The notes beneath the pieces were generated by a model that did no database searches, was not told the DNA's origin, and worked only from the letters and a program-made list of their open reading frames with translations. Shown here piece after piece: positions 29,301 through 44,300 of a stretch of 64,000 nt of DNA (position 1 is its first letter; every line of letters begins with the position of its first letter). The translations under genes and the position numbers were made by a program. Source of the DNA: Mytilisepta virgata (Eukaryota > Mollusca > Bivalvia > Mytilida > Mytilidae). The stretch spans positions 58,036,230 to 58,100,229 of the forward strand of contig CM051516.1 of assembly GCA_028015205.1 (NCBI GenBank), written 5' to 3'.

Positions 29301-32300
29301 ATTGAGGGAGGATTTATCTGAGGGCCTAAAAACTGTCTCTTCAGACACCTGAATTTTTTTCTTTATGGGAAAACGCATGAATTCTGGTATGAAAAAAATT
29401 AGACCACAGTTTAACAATATTAAGAAAATTTTTGATATATTTGCCCAAGTTTGGAATTTCATATAAATAACCTATTACAAAATTGCTTTAAGTCAAATCA
29501 TGAATGAACAGTTAAAATGTTATTTTAGCTGTTTCAAATATTGTGATATAATAGGTGTTTTGCTTAACTTCAAATTGTCTAAAACATTTAGATTTTATAT
29601 TTAAGCATTATGACACTATGAAAATATTAGGGAATATTTAACATTGAACATTTAAAGGGAACTATAGCATTACTATACAATAATATTTATGGTACATGTA
29701 ATTTTACCTGTGTTAATTTTATTACCTTCAGTACTGATTTGATGATGTTGGAGAGATGGGAGAAGGGGGAGGGGGATTGATGGCTTCAAATAGATATATA
29801 GAACTTAGTGAAAGTCAAACAATCACCTATTTTTATATACATTCTGTACAATAATTAAATCTGTAAATTTTTTTTCCAGATAAAATTGGTCAATATTAGC
29901 AGTAATGATATTGTTGATGGTAATCAAAAGTTAACACTTGGTCTTGTGTGGAGTATCATTTTACATTGGCAGGTCAGTAGTCAGAAAATTTGGAATTCAT
30001 AGGTTGTGTCAAATTTATATAGGAATGACAACAATACTGAAACGGAACTAAAGGGTACAAACAGAGATCATAGTACATCCTCTACATGGGGCATTTGCCC
30101 ACACTGTATAACATTTATACAAGCTCTGTTATTATTCAAACTGGATCACGCTGTGATATGGCTGAAATACTGCCCACGTGGCATTAAACTGGAACCAATC
30201 AAACAATCACAGTATAACAAGCTCTTAGTGGCCCCAAATTTTAAAGAAATTCAGCCAATAATAACAAGTTTTAAAGAAATTCAGCCTATAATAACAAATA
30301 TCTGAAATATAAAGCATACACTAAATATACATGAATACATATTTCGTTTTTGAAAAAAAAAAATCCAAAAAGGGGTAATTAATTAATGATATATTAGAAA
30401 TCCTCTAGCAGAACCACTTATTTGTACTCTTGTTCATATTTATAGAAATATAAGTAAGATATGGGACAAACATGACACATACATGGAAACTCAATAGTAC
30501 ATTATATGACCAAAATAGATACTTCTTTTTGATTCTATAAAGGTATCTTTTGTAGGTGAAAGATGTGATGAAAGATCTTATGGATGACTTAAGACAAACT
30601 AATTTAGAAAGAACATTACTTAATTGGTGCAGACAATCAACACAAGGGTAAGTGGTCTGGCTTACAATTTAAATAGAGTGATCTCCCTTCAGTTGCATTT
30701 TCCATGTAATTTTTTTTTAATGAAGTACTAATATAGACAGAAGGTTGAACAATAATTAAATGAAAAGTTTTATGATTGAAAATTATGGTCACAGAATTTT
30801 CACAGTAGGAATTAGTTTATTTTTCCTTACTATTTTTTTAGATACCAAGGTGTTGATGTAAGAAATTTTAGTACAAGTTGGAAAGATGGATTAGGATTTA
30901 ATGCACTTATACACCACTTTAGGTAAGTAAACTATGTAATTGATCCTCAAATATATTATACTATTGTTGCACATAGAATTGTTACAAGGACACTATGCCT
31001 CCCTTAGGTTCTCTAGGTTTTTTGTGCATATACTATGTACCTGTTCTTAGGAACTAAAGGGAGACAAATTTATTATCTACGCTGGATAACTTGGTTATGT
31101 GAGATAATTGACTATTGTCTCCTTCTATTCAATATTTCTCGTCAGACTACTCCTGTGAGATAACAATTTCTTGAGAGACTTCTAAAACATATAAGATCCT
31201 TTATTATAATACCCAAAAACTGAAACCAACCTACAAACTCTCAGATCAATAATCAGACACCCCTATCCAATTTTAACCTTTCTTATGGACCATTTCTTGG
31301 TAACAAAAAAGGTGGTCTCTCTAGAAATTTTCCTAGAGAATGGAATAAGAACTGCCTAAGGTTCATTTCTATGTAATTGTGAATTGAAAAAATATTGTAA
31401 CTTATATATCTTGTTATAAAATTTGAATTTTTTTTATTCAGACCTGACTTGTTCATTTACGAAGATGTATTGAATATGGAGAATGAAATGAGACTTAACC
31501 ATGCATTTAATGTAGCAGAGAAATCCTTGGAAATAGATAGATTGTTGGATGCTGAAGGTAATATGTTTATTATTCTTTATGTTTGTTTTATGTAAAAGAT
31601 AAACAATCGTTTGATTAAAATCCTTTCCTGTTGTTCATCACTGTAATATATAAGAATTCATGCATTTTGATTGCAATATGCAAGGGTTTGCCATCACTTG
31701 TTGTCCGTCATCGTGCGTCTGGAGTTGTCATTAACTTTTCACATAATGATCTTCTTGAGAGCCACTGAACAGAATGAAACCAAATTAGGCAGAGATGTTC
31801 CCTATAAGGTCCTTTCCAAGTGTTGTTACTTTGGTTTCAATTTGTCAAAAAACATGGACGCCAGGGCATTTTCTAATTTCAAATTGGCTGAATTTTTAAA
31901 AAACTTTTCTGAAGAACAGCTTAACTGATTGAAACTAAACTTTATAGTTATGTTCCTATGAAGGTGCAGACCAAGTGTTGTTACATCATCCAACATGGCT
32001 ACCAGCATGGGATTTAGTTTAACATAGAACCGTATGGGAAATACATACAAAAATCTTATTCTAAAGAAATGCTGAATGGATTTAAACCAAATGTGGCATG
32101 AATGTTCCTTAAGATGTTCTGACCAAATGTTGTTACTCTGTTGCGCATCCATCATCCAAGATGGCCGCCATATTGGGGGACTTGCTTTAACATAGGACCC
32201 TATGGGAAATACATACAAAAATCTTCTTCTAGAGAACCACTAAATGGATTGAAACCAAACATAAGATGAATGTTCCTTATGAGGTGCTTACCAAGTGTTT

Positions 32301-35300
32301 TTACTTTGGTGCCGATCCATCATCAAAGATGGCCACCAGCGGGGAACATAGTTTAACATAGGACCCTATGGAAAATACATACAAAAATCTTCTTCTAGAG
32401 AACAACTGAATGGATTTAAACCAAACATATCATGAATGTTCCTTATGAGGTGCTGACCAAGTGTTGTTACCTTGTTGCCAATCTGTCATCCAAGATGGCT
32501 GCCAGCAGGGGACTTAGTTCAACAATGGACCCTATGAGAAATACATACAAAAATCTTCTTCTAGAAAACCGCTTAATGGATTGGAATGAAACATGGCATG
32601 AATGTTCTTTATGAGGTGCTGACCAAGTGTTGTTACTTTGATGCCGATCCGTCATCCAGGATGGGCTCCAGCGGAGGACTTAGTTTAACATAGGACCCTA
32701 TGGGAAATACATACAAAAATCTTCTTCTGGAGAACCAGTGAATGGATTGAAACCAACCATGGCATGAATGTTCCTTATGATGTTCTGACCAAGTGTTGTT
32801 TTCATTTGATGCCGATCCGTTATCCAAGATGGCCGCCAGCGGGGGACTAAGTTTAACATAGGACCCTATGGGAAATACATACAAAAATCTTCTTGTAGAG
32901 AACCATTAAATGGATTGAAACCAAACATGGCATGGATGTTGATCTCTAACTCCTTTTACAATGAACAAATGGAAATATCAGGTGAGTGATACAGGCTCCT
33001 GGGAGCCTCTGATTTACTTTTCATTCATCAAATATAAAATTTTAATTTCCAGTTCACCCATGATTGTATCTCCCCTAAATGCCCTATATGACAAGTTAAA
33101 AATTAACCATGAAAAAGAACCCAGAAAGGTGAAATTTGTTGTTCTGAACTTCAATTGTGAAAATTTTATGATATTACATATGAAATATAATTTGAAGTAA
33201 TTTACTATATCAGAATTTTTCTGGGATAGTTTGAATCTCATTTAAATATATTTTTGGTACTGTTCTAGTGTTTTTTTTTTAGCTCACCTGGCCTAAAGTG
33301 CCATGTGAGCTTTTCCCATCACTTTGCGTCCGTCGTCCGTCCACATTTCACATTTTCATCTTCTTCTCTGAAACCACCAGTCCAAATTGAACCATAATGG
33401 TGTGAATGTTAATTGGATGGTTCTGTACAAAATGTATGTTTTTTGTGCTAATTGGATATTCAACATGGCTACCAGCGGTGGATAATTCATTCTGATTGGA
33501 CTTATCTTCAAAGCTCTTCTTGTCAGAAACTACTTAGCCAATTGAATTGATTTGTTGGAGTAATGATCCTTGGATGAACCTCTACAAAATTATGTTTTTT
33601 GTGCCGATCAGAAAATGAAGATGGCCGCCATAGCAAGACTAAGTTTAACATTGGCCCCTCTTGTCAGAAGCTACCAAGCCAATTGAAATGTTTTTATATA
33701 TGAACAAGAATTGGATGAACCTCTACCAAAGTTATGATTTTTGTGCCGATCGGAAATTCAAAATGGCTGCCACAGCCGGACTTAGTTTAACATTTGAGCC
33801 TATAGGGAATTTTGTACAAAGGTCTTCTTGTCAGAAAATACAAAGCCAGTTGAAATGATTTTGATGTGTGCATGATCATTTGATAGACCACTACATAACT
33901 TAAGTTTTTTGTGCCAATTGGATATTTAACATGGCTACCAGGGGTGGATAATTCATTCTGATTTGACTTATTTTTAAAGCTCTTTTTGTCAGAAACTACT
34001 GAGACAGTTGAATGGATTTGTTGCATGAATGATCCTTGGATGAACCTCTACAAAATTATGTTTTTGTGCTAATTGGAAAATTAAATATGGTCGCCACAGC
34101 CGGACTAAGTTTAACAGTGGACCCTATGGGGAAATTTGTATAAAGATCTTCTTGTCAGAAAAATTACTAAGCCAACTGAAATGTTTTTCTTGCATGAAGA
34201 TCCATAGATAAATGTCTGCTACAAAAGTTATGTTATCCTGCCGATCGGAATCCTAGCTAGCTGCCATAGTTAGTTTAACATTTTTAACATTGGACACTGG
34301 AAGAATTCTTTACATATCTTATCTAGAAGTGCTGGACACTGTAGAACAATTCCTTACAGATCTTATCTAGAAGCGCTTTGTCTGTTGTGGTCACCTAAAC
34401 TTCAGGTGAGCGATTCAGGCTCCATGGAGCCTCTGGTATTATGTTCTACTGGTTTTAAAATACACACTTAATAGGACTTGAAAAGTTGGAAAATAACATG
34501 AAATTGATTTCAGAATATTAGATGCTTGTCTCTCTTATGAAATGTTTTAGATAAATTTGATCATATTGTTATGGTTTCAGGGTTAATCACTGTTTAGTGT
34601 TTGTGTCTGTACCAAGTCAGACGATTTGTTGTGTTTATGTTTGTGTTTTGTGCTCTATTATGTATTTTTTGGGAGGGGAGAGGGGGGGCATGGGGTCTGT
34701 CTGTTATGTCTTTGAAACTTTTTGTTCAGATAAAATTTAGTAATTTTGTTATATATAAAAGTTACTGAATTAAGTTGATATTTTTTTTTCTACATGTCAT
34801 ATTTATAAGAGAATTGTTTATATAATTTGTTATTAACCGAAATCTGTTAAATATTACACTTGAAACATCAAAATTGTTGCCAAATATTCTGATCATAACG
34901 ATCCGACTTGAAGAATCTGCTGTTTGCACATTTAGTTGATATAAAACTTTGTAGGTTTGATTAAATAAAAGCTAGTCTACATTTTTTAGCAGAAACTTTG
35001 GCACACATTGGCATATCAGAAATACATTTTTTCCTATGTTTAAATCCTTTGTGACTTGCAAAAGCACAGGAATTTAACTTTTAGTTTTACTGGCATTTTT
35101 TAATCAGCATAAAACTGACTTATAGCATTTGTAATAAAGGATTGTTTTGTGGAACTGAAAATGTTTCCTCTCTTTTATGGCTTAAATTGAGATTGAATAT
35201 TAAAATGTAATTAAATTGTTGATTACAATTTGGACCTTTTGTAACTAAAATCAGATGAATGTTGTATTAGGAAAATTGATACCACAGTAAGAAGTAAAAT

Positions 35301-38300
35301 AAGAAAAAAACACGTCAATGAAATTCACTGTATTTGTCATTTCTATGAAAACTTATATAGCTATCATGTATTTACTGTGGATTCATTTATTTTCGTGGAT
35401 ACCAATTTTCGTGGATAGAGAAAAAAAGGCATTTCTTGGGATACGTAAATTCGTGGATTGCTGACTTAGAAAAAATATAAAAAGTTGTTGAAATACTGAA
35501 ATTCGTGGCCTGGCACATCAGATATCATGAAAATACTGCGACAAAACGTGCCAATCAGATTTTGATATTGTACAGTAAAGTACTGATTTTAAGCGCTTAT
35601 AAAACAAAGTCTAACAAACAGATTCTTCAAATTTTGAACCGAACCAAGCTTGTCATGAATTTAACAAGACTAACAAAATCCGTAAATATTTACTTGTTAG
35701 GTTAATCAGGTGTGAAATATATATTGACAAAATTGCAATCACTTGTCACAAAATACCTCCGGGCATATACATACATATGTTTAATCCGATTGACAATAAT
35801 GTTAATAATTTCTGCTTTATTATCTTTTTACAAGATGTTATTACTGTAATTTATGAGAAATTCTGTATTGTTTAGGCCTACTTAGGATTAATCTTTTTCT
35901 TGAATGTTTGAATAAAAAAAAACCGGAAGTGAATTCCGCGACAACTTACACAGTCAAAATATTTTTAAAGAACATTGTTTGAGCGTTATGTTACCAAAAG
36001 CAAAATTACTTGAAACACTGTATCCTCTCTGGATATAGCTAACTCATCATGTGTCAGTATCCAAGTACATGCTGTAACAACGCAATTGTTGGATGTTAAT
36101 TGTCTCGGATAGGTACAGAAAAACTCCGTGGTTTCAAACTAAAGTGCAAAAAAAAATTAATCTCAAGTAAAAATGTTATTTTTCATTGGATATTTATATT
36201 CGTGGTTTACTGGTACCCACGAAAACCACGAAAATTGGTATACAACGAATTTTAATGAATCCACAGTATCATAATTCATATAATATTATTAATAAATTCT
36301 GAAGACCTATTTAATAAATTATCCCAAAGTATTGTATGATAATCTGCATTGCTTACAAGGATAATGAACACCCTCAATACCTAATATATACACTTGTTCA
36401 GGGTTATTAATTCAGCTAAACTTTAACATGTTCTGATAGTTTCGAGATTTTTATGACATCATATGAATTTATGTCATAAATCTCCCAAGAATGATAATTA
36501 GACATGTTATATGTAGCCAATAATACTGGCCTCCTGGGTGCTTGTTAAAAAAAGTGATATATGTAGTATCAAAACAATAAGTATTTTCTTTGTTTATATC
36601 ATTATTTTGAAGAAACAGTAATTTCCACATTGATTATACAGCTTACTTGATGATGGATTGATCTGTGATAGAATTTTCAGGAGATGTGTATGCAAAAAAT
36701 ATCAATGTCTCAATAGTTACTAGAAGACAAAAAACATTTATTTATCTGAACTCAAGGGTCTCTGCAATAGTCTATGATATCAATGATTTATTTATAGTTA
36801 TCTGAACTCATGGGTCTCTGCAATAGTCTATGATATCAGTGATTTGTTTATTGTTATCTGAACTCATGGTTCTCAGCAATAGTCTATGATATCAGTGATT
36901 TGTTTATAGTTATCTGAACTCATGGGTCTCTGCAATAGTCTATGATATCAGTGATTTGTTTATAGTTATCTGAACTCATGGGTCTCTGCAATAGTCTATG
37001 ATATCAATGATTTGTTTATAGTTATCTGAACTCATGGGTCTCTGCAATAGTCTATGATATCAGTGATTTGTTTATAGTTATCTGAACTCATGGGTCTCTG
37101 TAATAGTCTATGATATCAATGATATGTTTATAGTTATCTGAACTCATGGATCTCTGTAATAGTCTATGATATCAATGATTTGTTTATAGTTATCTGAACT
37201 CATGGATCTCTGTAATAGTCTATGATATCGATGATATGTTTATAGTTATCTGAACTCATGGGTCTCTGTAATAGTCTATGATATCAATGATTTGTTTATA
37301 GTTATCAGTACTCATGGGTCTCTGCAATAGTCTATGATATCAATTTTGATGTTTTCTTTTGATTTTGATTGTACATACTGCCATTATCTGATTAGAGGCA
37401 TTAGGTCAAGTAATGTGTAGTCATTGAAGTTTATTTCAAATATTGAACTTATATATGTGAACATTTAGTTTCGTCTTTTTTAAATATGCATCAAGGCATA
37501 TTTAAGAAAGAAAATCACACACACAGACATTTACAGACATGAAGCTTAACTTAATATAATTTTCATTCTTATTTTGAACTTCTATCAGATGAAATTTATA
37601 TGAAATGATAAATCAGTATCAAAGTGAAAATTTTGTTACTTTTAAACTTAGGTGTTGATAAAATTTATTTTCAGACCTATAATGTAAATGTAATGTGTTT
37701 ATTTTCAGATGTAAATGTTGATAATCCAGACAAGAAGTCCGTCATGATGTATCTGATGTGTTTCTTCCAAATTTTACCACATTCCAATATACCTAACACT
37801 GACGATGTAGAGTTACCTCCCCCTACTCCACAATCTGCCCTCATACAGACTCCAACAGAAAAGTTCCAATTTGCAGAACATGTTAAGAAATCAGAAGTAA
37901 GTAACTCAGTGGTTAGGAATTTTTGAAAAATATTTTTGTATTCTGCTGCAGGGAAGTGGTAAAATTATATTTGTAGTCAAAAAATAATTTTGCCATAATT
38001 TGAAGTATATTGTTTGTGTCTTGTCCGTCATTGAGATTTTTGATTTATGACATATGCCATGAATCTACCAAATGTAGACCATATTTAGAGATGTGAGATC
38101 TATCATATGTAGACCACATTTAGAGAAGTAAAATCTATCATAAAAAAGACCACATTTAGAGATGTGAGATCTATCATATGTAGACCACATTTAGAGATGT
38201 GAGATCTACCATATGTAGACCACATTTAGAGAAGTAAAATCTATCATAAAAAAGACCACATTTAGAGATGTGAGATCTATCATATGTAGACCACATTTAG

Positions 38301-41300
38301 AGATGTGAGATCTATCATAAAAAGAAACAAAACTTAAAATATATAAAAAAAAAATTAAAAAATAACAAAACAAATGGGTACCTATTTTGCGAATTCAACT
38401 CCTCCTACAGTTTTTCACCCACATCCTTGAAACTTCATAGAATGTTTCTATATATATTGAAGATGTGCACCTAACTTTATGGAATTATTTCAGGAATTAT
38501 TTCCCATTTTTCCAAACTTTGGAACTTAGTCGTTTTTTTTATTGACATCTTCAATAGAGGGTACCTTTTTTGCGAAATCAACTCCTCCTACAGTTTTTCA
38601 CCCATATCCTTGAAACTTCATAGGATGTTTCTATATATATTGAAGATGTGCACCTCACTTTATGGAATTATTTCAGGAATTATTTCCCATTTTTCCAAAC
38701 TTTGGAACTTAGTCATTTTTTATTGACATCTTCAATAGAAGGTACCTATTTTGCGAAATCAACTCCTCCTACAGTTTTTCACCCGCATCCTTGAAAGTTG
38801 AAAGAATGTTTCTATATATATTGAAGATTTGCACTTCACATTATGGATATGTTTTGAGAAATTTTTTGCAATTCTTGAAGAGCAATTCTTGAAGACTCAT
38901 TATTCAAGCACTGAGGATTTCTTCCCATTTTTAAATGAGGATACAACTTGTGATGTCACTTCTGATTGACACTGAAATAAATCGGGAGACTTCAATATTG
39001 ATCTAAAAAAAGACGGCATGAAACATTCTCACAAAAAAATTCAACAAATTCCATCTGAACCAAGTTTTAAATCAAGAAACCACAGACCACCATTCCCATA
39101 CACTTCAATGCAGTCTGTCAAACTGGAGTTCTGGAGGCTTACTGGAGTGATCAGGTATTTGGATTACAGTATAATGTCCTTGTGAGTAACAGTAATCTTA
39201 CTCTCAAATCATTAGTGTTTATCAACATGTAATCAAATCAAATATTGCTTACTTCACCTATTTCTAATTAAATTGATGACTGCCTCTGTGCTCCTACACC
39301 AACGTACAATGTGTTTGATTTTGTCTATATAAATATTCATGACTGCCAATGTGCAATATGATCTTGTAATCACCTTTGTCACCACTACAGTAAACACCCA
39401 GTAAAGCAACCCGGCCATTTGTGTCTTTGACCCATTTTTTAAGATTTACAATAATATATGAACCTATTAACTTCTGAACTAATATGGTCCAATTTTGGAC
39501 TGAATGAATAAAAATCAACACTATATATAAGACAGCTCACACGAGAAATAAAGTTATGAAAATGAACACTATAAAACAATCCATATTAGGAATGAATGGT
39601 TTTAATCAACAGTATAATGAGTCTATAATCTTTTGTTATGTTAAGATATAAAAAGTAGCATTAGTAAATATTAAATATACATCTAACAAACATATTTATA
39701 GTCATTTATATATAAAACACATTTGTTACCGTATTTTACGGTGTTTAGGTCGATAGGCCGTATAGGTCGAATTGCTCTTTTTGGGGTAAAAGTTGGGATT
39801 CAGTATCAGATAGGTCGAGGCGTCGTATAGGTCGATCGGAGATGAACGACTTCTAGACACAGAAAAACATCGGTAAGTATGGGTAAGTATTAGCTCAGTA
39901 ACTCTGTATCCATTTTTCAGACAAACAATAAGTTTCTGAAATAAAAAACCTTGACAACAAATGTAAAATTTGACTTTCCACTCGACTGACATGTGTTTAC
40001 TCGCCATGTTTTTTCAAACCGGTGAATCATTGCGCAGGTGTGAATAAGAGTTATTGCTCTTTATTTACACTGGGTATACACTGACAATCGATGATATTAC
40101 AGATTTCATTGGGTATTCAATGAACAGTTGTCTTTAGTGATTAAAAATATTATTATTCTCACATTTCTGAAACTACATTTATTTATAAAAAAAATGCATA
40201 AATTATGTTTCCATCCCAATAAAAAACGTATTTTATTCATAGTTGTCCCGAATATTTTTTTTTTTATTGTTACATGATGCAGTTCCTCCTTGACAAAATC
40301 GTAAAAATAAACAACCCAAATTCATGTTAAATATATTTTATTTGACTTAATTACATTGTTAATATAAACGGCAGCCATCCCAGCAGTACCATTGCTCCAA
40401 AAATCTTTGCCAGCAAGCTCTACAAAAAACAAATCAAATTCTGTGACTATTTTTCTTGCCGGTGGGTATTTTTCCCCAAGACAATTTTCGATTTTGGACA
40501 CAGATAGGTCGAAACGCCGTATAGGTCGACCAAACAATTTTCTGGGAAAAAAATATCGACCTAAACACCGTAAAATACGGTATGTCATTAATGGAGGTAT
40601 AAAACTGGTTTACTGTCACATGTTGTAGTAAGGCAACAAATGAATTTACCAGTTTTATGCTTGATGTACATAATTAAACCTATTATGAATTACAATAGAA
40701 CTTAGTCACTTAAATGCTCAAAGGATGAACAAAAAAAGTTCAAATTAGACCATAGGATGAACAGAAAAAGTTCAAATTACTCTAAAAGATGATCAGAAAA
40801 AGTTCAAATTAGGCCAATTAAAATTACTCACTAGATTATCAAAAAACGGTACCCCCCCCCATCCTTTTTTTTCCCAGTTTGTTAAGACTATATTACATTT
40901 CATAGTAGCTGTATACATTTCCCAGGGGTCTTAATAACAACAACAAAAAATAAAAAGATCAAGGGAACACTGTAATGCTTTGATTTTAAATCTAACTGCA
41001 ATATGATCAGATTTTGAGTTGTATTATTATTACATAATATTCATTGGTTTATTTAAAATTAGCGATGATATCTTCATACTTTGATATAAAGTTCCATCCA
41101 GGGTCCTCGGTCGCACTGTATAAGTTTATCTTATCAGTATTGGAGCGTTAGTCCTTGAGTAAACTTAAAGAAAAGAAGTTATATTGAACAAAAGATGTAT
41201 TGTTCCAAATCAGGACATGATGTTTGGCGTGGGTGAAAGGCTAGTCAGAAGATCAAAAAAATTTGTTTATTAGATATTAATAGATCATATTTTCAATACA

Positions 41301-44300
41301 TGGGGTACATTATCAGTAATCACCGGTTTCCTATGTAAACTTTCAGTGTGAATTGAATTTGAGAGAACTAAGGCCTTATTTGACAGGATAATGAAATTCT
41401 AAGGAATTTTTTTTCTTTTAAATTTCACAAGTGCAAAAGTTAATGAAAAGAAATAAAACATTTTTTTCTTGTTTGTAAAATTTTTAAATCTGAAAATCAA
41501 AAATCCAAAAAAAAAAAAAAAAAAATTTGAAAAAATCTCTGATTTATGACAAAATTTCAGTGAAAAGAAGATTTCCACCAAGTTTTAATAAAGGAAAAAA
41601 ATCCATTTTCATTCAGCATTAATTGACATTTATGATGGAGCCATATCTTTTGTAACAATTTTCATTAATAAGGTACCTTTACAAAGGTACTTTCTGTATT
41701 ATGTAAATATATGGGATTAATTCTTTGTGGATTGTATAATAATGTTGCTAATTTTCGGTAATAGACGTCACACTGTATGTTTACCTGTCTCACCTGTATA
41801 ACTTCTGATATGTAAACATAAGCTTTTCATATGTCTATCAGCTGGGCATTTAATCGTACCTCGTTCCCCAGGAATGGTGGATAGCCCCATTATTTGTAAA
41901 TATAGATATCAATAGAGAATATTTTACAATAATTTAATGTTTTCAATGGCTCATTTGCATTTTGGCAAGAATATACTGTGATATACACTTTGTTTTGTTT
42001 GTTGTGATTTGACTTGATGATAATGTGAAAACATTTTAGTGAGAGGAGTAACTTATTAACCTATATTTCTGATTGGAGGATTATATGAAAGATTTTCTAG
42101 ATTTTTGGGAAGTATAGGGATTTCGGGTGGTTGTATTTCCTCTCCCTAGGTAAGCATCGTTAGTAATTTGTTTAAAAAACATTAACTATGAAGTATGTTC
42201 TCTGATGTAATTTTCTACTGCAACTAAGCAACCAAAAATGTTTTCAAAGAAATAATATGCTTCTTAAAATAAATGACGGATTGTCTGCAGTGAAAATTTA
42301 TGTTTTGTTTCTTTGCAGAAGTATTTGAATATTGCATAAATTACTTGATCCAGCAATATTTTTATAAGTCTGCATGAAATATTTTGATACTTAGTGACGG
42401 TTGACAAAGATATTTGAAATTCTGTTTTCATTAACTTATTGATTTACTTTGTCGTGCTTGGGTATTCAAAAATGATTAAATACATTTGAATTTTTATGCT
42501 GTTAAAGTAGGTTATTTTATTCATACTTTACAGGTGAAAATCCTTATATTTTTTCTTCATTAAAAAGATTTTACTTAAACTTCTTCATATTCATTCATGT
42601 TGTAAATTTTTAAAATCTGCCGCGATCTCATTGAGAGCTTTGTTGAAAAAAAAAAATAGCAGTTGCACAAAGATCTCACCTTTGGCTGTTATTGAATTGT
42701 TACATGTATTCAAGGGGGTGTGTACGTTATTCAGAGGCATGTGCTGTATATTTGAAAAGGACCAAAGTTTTATCATTCATATTGTCTGCATGTTATCCTC
42801 TATCAATGCCAACATTTTAATTCCTATGTGAAAGTTAACACTATTATAGATTTCCTGGATATAACGAAGGAGGGGGCTAGGTTTTCCTTCTGATGGATGA
42901 ATTCAAATTGTGTAATTTGTCATAATAAGGTAAAAGGAAATAAAAAACAGTAGTTATTAAATGTCATTATAGTGATCTACGACTCTAATTAGACAGAAAT
43001 ACCTTAGGTGTCATGTTGCATTTAAATGTTGTTTTAATGTCACTTGATATCTATTCTATCCTGTTGTGAAATGGAGACAGTTTTTTAGCACAACTTATTT
43101 TGCAGTGCAGTTTCTCTTGAAGTTTAAATTTTAATTTTTTTATTGGCTTATTTTATTTTGCTTGATAATATATTCATGAATTCTGACTAAATATGTTTGT
43201 AAATATTGATATACAATCTATTATAAATATGATATGTCTGTGTTAAAATGGCCAGAGGGTAAGATTTCTAAGCTTTATGGCTTATAAAAGTCCATTTAAT
43301 TTTGACAAATATGTTGCATCTTGTTAACTAAACAAATAGTATTGAAAATTCACTTGTAATGCTAAATTATAAAAAGATGAAAATCTTCAGTCTATATGCT
43401 CTAAGTAATTGACACCTGCACATTTCAGTTCAAAGGCAGTTTTCGTACATCTGTTGTATCATACTTTAAGGGGGATGCTTTGAAATCTTGCCCTGTAAGT
43501 TGTAAGATTCTTTGTTAATTTAGGAAATCTCACCCATGACAGAAAGCAGTCTCATGCTATTGCTTGACCATTTCTGAATAATCTTGTGTATGAATTTATC
43601 CTAACACATTTTAAAAAAAGAGAAAAAAAACTTGCTGTTTTAAATTAATTGAATTTAATAAAGTTTTTCATTCTTATTTTTATAAGTCATATGGAGAAAT
43701 GTACACAACTATTGATGAATATTTTCCATTCACATTTTTTCATACTGGAAGAATTTTGCGATCATAAATCATAAAATTTGAGAATTTACACTTACGTGTA
43801 CATCTATAAAAAAGGCAACTACAAAATAATAGCATTCTGTCTTCAAACACAATCATCGTTATAATGATATTAATTAACCATGCTTAATCTAATTATGATA
43901 TCACTTTCATTGTTTATTTTTCTATTAACCTGTAATAATACCTAATTATAACAACATCCAACGACAAAAATATTATCTTTACCATGTAATAAATAGATAC
44001 ATGGGGTTCTACATGCAGAGTAATAGTTAGGCCAAATAAAAAAATACATGTGTTTAGGGTAACGTTTTTTACATTAATTTTTTTTAGTTAGGTTGTATAC
44101 TGGAGTCACCTTGACTTTAACAGTGCTTGTTGAAGAAAGGTTATAAAAAATTAAGGGTAGGCACTAAAAATTAGGTAGGGTCGGGTTACCCTAAACACAA
44201 CTATATTTTTTTTAGTCCTTATTTACATGCTATCATTCGGATGGGATTTACTCATTGAAAAAATGAAGACTGCAGGGCTTATTGATATTTGACCTTAGGG

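Noticed and set aside
30006..30305. 99-codon ORF between exons 5 and 6
   Set aside because: It contains a likely SINE-tail relic and a small tandem duplication. No splice sites connect it in frame to the neighbours.
37624..37926. Longer exon 9 starting at Met 37624
   Set aside because: The in-frame upstream extension is intronic. The acceptor ttttcag at 37708 and homology define the start, and the phase from exon 8 requires it.
36742..38320. CRISPR-like arrays (regular repeats at 36742..37344 and 38075..38320)
   Set aside because: The repeats are directly adjoining with no unique spacers, and the DNA is an animal intron. They are minisatellites.
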